Assembly (NCBI RefSeq): GCF_037482165.1
Contig: NZ_CP148048.1
Span: 868,001 to 932,000 of the forward strand
Source: Parvimonas micra
Lineage (GTDB): Bacteria; Bacillota; Clostridia; Tissierellales; Peptoniphilaceae
Length of the DNA stretch: 64,000 bases
Direction of reading: 5' to 3'
This document shows positions 62,276-64,000 of this stretch, piece by piece. Position 1 is the first letter of the stretch; each line of letters opens with the position of its first letter. The position numbers and the translations under genes were made by a program. The notes under the pieces are model-generated. The model saw only the letters and a program-made list of their open reading frames with translations, ran no database searches and was not told the DNA's origin.

Positions 62276-64000
62276 TTATTTGTTTTTTGCTGCATTAGTT
62301 CCTGCTATAATTCCAAAAACCGTAATATCTGCTATTGAGACGGAACCAAGTCTATTATTACCATGAATTCCACCTGTTGTCTCTCCTGCAGCGTATAATC
62401 CCTTTATAATATTTCCATTTTTATCCAACACACTTGCATCTTTATTTATCTTAAGACCACCCATTGTGTGATGAACTGCAGGAACGGCTTCTAAACAGTA
62501 AAAAGGTGCTTTATCTATTTTAAAACCTAATCTTCTAAGATTGAATAATGTATCTTTTCCATTTTTTGAATCTTCATTAAATTTATTTATTGTTGCTTTT
62601 AAATTTTCCTTATCTATTCCAAAAAAGTCAGCCATTTCATCAATTGAATTTACCTTACAAAGTTTTTTACCCTCTATCAAATTATTATATTCGACTTCGT
62701 GAGTAGGTAAAATATTTGATTTTTTCATTGACTCTTCATCCCAAATTTGATATGCAACACTATCCGTTTGAGCCTTAATTCCCATTGAAATTTCTCTTCT
62801 AGTACCCAACTCTTCAACAAATCTTTTTCCTTCTTTGTTTACGAGTATTGCTCCACCAACAAGCCTTGTGTCTCCAGTATATAAAAGTTTACCTGTCTCA
62901 ACATCACAAACAGGATATAACTGAATTTTATCTAAATCTACAACATCAGCTCCAATAGCTTGTGCCATTTTTATCCCATCACCTGTTGAACCTGCAGAAT
63001 TTGTTGAAAGAATTTTATCATCAATTTCTTTATCATTATCATAAAGCATTTTTTTGTTTGCTCCAAAACCACCTGTTGTTAAAACAACGGATTTCGCATT
63101 AACTATCAATTCTCCAGTCTTTATTTTAGCCTTAACTCCAGTAACTACATTATCTTTCGTGATAAGTTCATAGGCATTAGTCTCTGTTAAAATTTCTATT
63201 CCCAATTCCTCAGCTTTAGCTTGCAATTTGTTTATCAATTCTTTTCCAGATTGACCTTTAGGAATTAAAGACCTCTTAACTGAATGACCTCCAAAAAACA
63301 TAAGTTCATCTGTCCACTCAACATTAACATCATCTCTTAACCATTTTGCACCATCAAGTGCATTATTAGCTAAAACATCTATAAGTTCTTTATCTCCTCC
63401 AGCTTTTTCAACATCTTTTTTAAATAAGTCTATACTGTCCTTTATATTTTCCTTTTCTTGTAACCAATTCATTGGAGCTGCATATTCAGCACCTGAAATT
63501 AAAGTATTTCCACCGATTATTGGTAACTTTTCTAAAATTACGACATTAGCTCCAGATTCTTTGGCTTTAATTGCAGATATTAATCCTGCCCCTCCTGAAC
63601 CAACAACAACTACATCAACATTTATTTCTTTAGTTTCAAATTTTTCATTAGTAGTAGGGTTGTTTTTAAGAATTTTTTTATAATCGAGTCCGGATTTGTT
63701 TATAGCATCTGCAAGAGCGTTTATAAAAGCTTTTGAAGAATAAGTTGCACCTGTTATTTCATCTAAATTTAGATCTCCTGAATTAACTTTTTCAATCAAT
63801 TTTTCAATAGCAAGTTTCCCTACATCTTCAGTTTCAACACTTTCCTTTAATGATACTTTTTTTATTTTATTATTTTCAAAACTTACATCAATAACAACAT
63901 CTCCATTATGTCCTCTAGCTTTTCCCTCGTATGTTCCATTTACTGCAGATTTACAAGAATTTAAAAATAATACAAAAACAAGTAAAAATGATAAGGCTTT
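62276..64000 (-). CDS. FMN- and FAD-binding fumarate reductase-like lipoprotein (5' end outside window)
   Basis: 574 residues are visible; the frame stays open to the right edge, so the true N-terminus is outside. The first residues form a hydrophobic signal ending in the lipobox LNSC, placing the protein on the outer membrane face. An FMN-binding domain follows with DEITGATYSS, whose Thr is the usual site of covalent FMN attachment by ApbE. The FAD domain has VVVVGSGGAGLISA, and near the end HHTMGG and HGNNRLGS, as in flavocytochrome c/urocanate-type reductases. The electron acceptor (fumarate, urocanate or other) is unknown. Confidence 0.9.
   Translation of the reverse strand, partial: KALSFLLVFVLFLNSCKSAVNGTYEGKARGHNGDVVIDVSFENNKIKKVSLKESVETEDVGKLAIEKLIEKVNSGDLNLDEITGATYSSKAFINALADAINKSGLDYKKILKNNPTTNEKFETKEINVDVVVVGSGGAGLISAIKAKESGANVVILEKLPIIGGNTLISGAEYAAPMNWLQEKENIKDSIDLFKKDVEKAGGDKELIDVLANNALDGAKWLRDDVNVEWTDELMFFGGHSVKRSLIPKGQSGKELINKLQAKAEELGIEILTETNAYELITKDNVVTGVKAKIKTGELIVNAKSVVLTTGGFGANKKMLYDNDKEIDDKILSTNSAGSTGDGIKMAQAIGADVVDLDKIQLYPVCDVETGKLLYTGDTRLVGGAILVNKEGKRFVEELGTRREISMGIKAQTDSVAYQIWDEESMKKSNILPTHEVEYNNLIEGKKLCKVNSIDEMADFFGIDKENLKATINKFNEDSKNGKDTLFNLRRLGFKIDKAPFYCLEAVPAVHHTMGGLKINKDASVLDKNGNIIKGLYAAGETTGGIHGNNRLGSVSIADITVFGIIAGTNAAKNK

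Overview
The window looks like chromosomal DNA of a very AT-rich, anaerobic, low-GC Gram-positive bacterium. AGGAGG ribosome-binding sites are strong, TTG starts are frequent and intrinsic terminators are common. The gene set (separate Rel, dnaE-pfkA-pyk, FloA, RodA, membrane pyrophosphatase, YedF, GrdX, ECF transporter) fits the Tissierellia/Peptoniphilaceae. A Parvimonas-like organism is my best guess from gene content and base composition; no 16S gene is present to prove it. I found no rRNA, tRNA, prophage, transposase or CRISPR array.

Layout. 1-4.6 kb: dtd (cut by the left edge), rel, recJ and yajC, read leftward. 4.9-8.6 kb: clpB and a zinc-finger-less DnaJ homologue behind a perfect CtsR operator. 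8.8-9.4 kb: yedF (+). 9.4-17.4 kb: an eight-gene surface-polysaccharide operon with an initiating sugar-phosphate transferase, CDP-ribitol synthesis (TarI/TarJ), a LicD-family transferase, two glycosyltransferases, a polymerase and a chain-length protein, but no flippase. 17.4-23.5 kb: pyk, pfkA and dnaE. 23.6-31.3 kb: grdX (+), a CBS-domain membrane protein, membrane pyrophosphatase, secG, a minimal prepilin peptidase, a cytoplasmic parvulin, cvfB and an unknown lipoprotein (+). 31.4-38.5 kb: a decapeptide-repeat protein coupled to floA, an orphan RsbW-like ATPase, rodA (+), alr, an AcpS-NnrD fusion and a divergent RelA/SpoT-domain protein. 38.7-48.8 kb: tsf, rpsB, hup, prsA, mfd, pth, prs and glmU. 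49-55.3 kb: an ECF importer (S, fused A, T) and a pair of ABC half-exporters, one split by a frameshift and preceded by a palindromic operator. 55.6-60.3 kb: rplA, rplK, nusG, secE, rpmG, then udp, rsmI and a TrmN6-like methylase. 60.4-62.2 kb: a UvrD-type helicase (+). 62.3-64 kb: a flavin lipoprotein reductase running off the right edge.

The least expected non-coding feature is a family of 66-bp structured intergenic repeats. There are five copies at four loci, all in the same orientation, each bounded by AATAA and each lying directly after the U-tract of a leftward gene's terminator. Base-pair covariation between copies suggests that the folded form, probably as leftward-transcribed RNA, is under selection. 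Other regulatory signals are a CtsR box, two L1-type sites in the rplKA operon, a structured rpsB leader, an rpsB-tsf attenuator and several long perfect inverted repeats at promoters.
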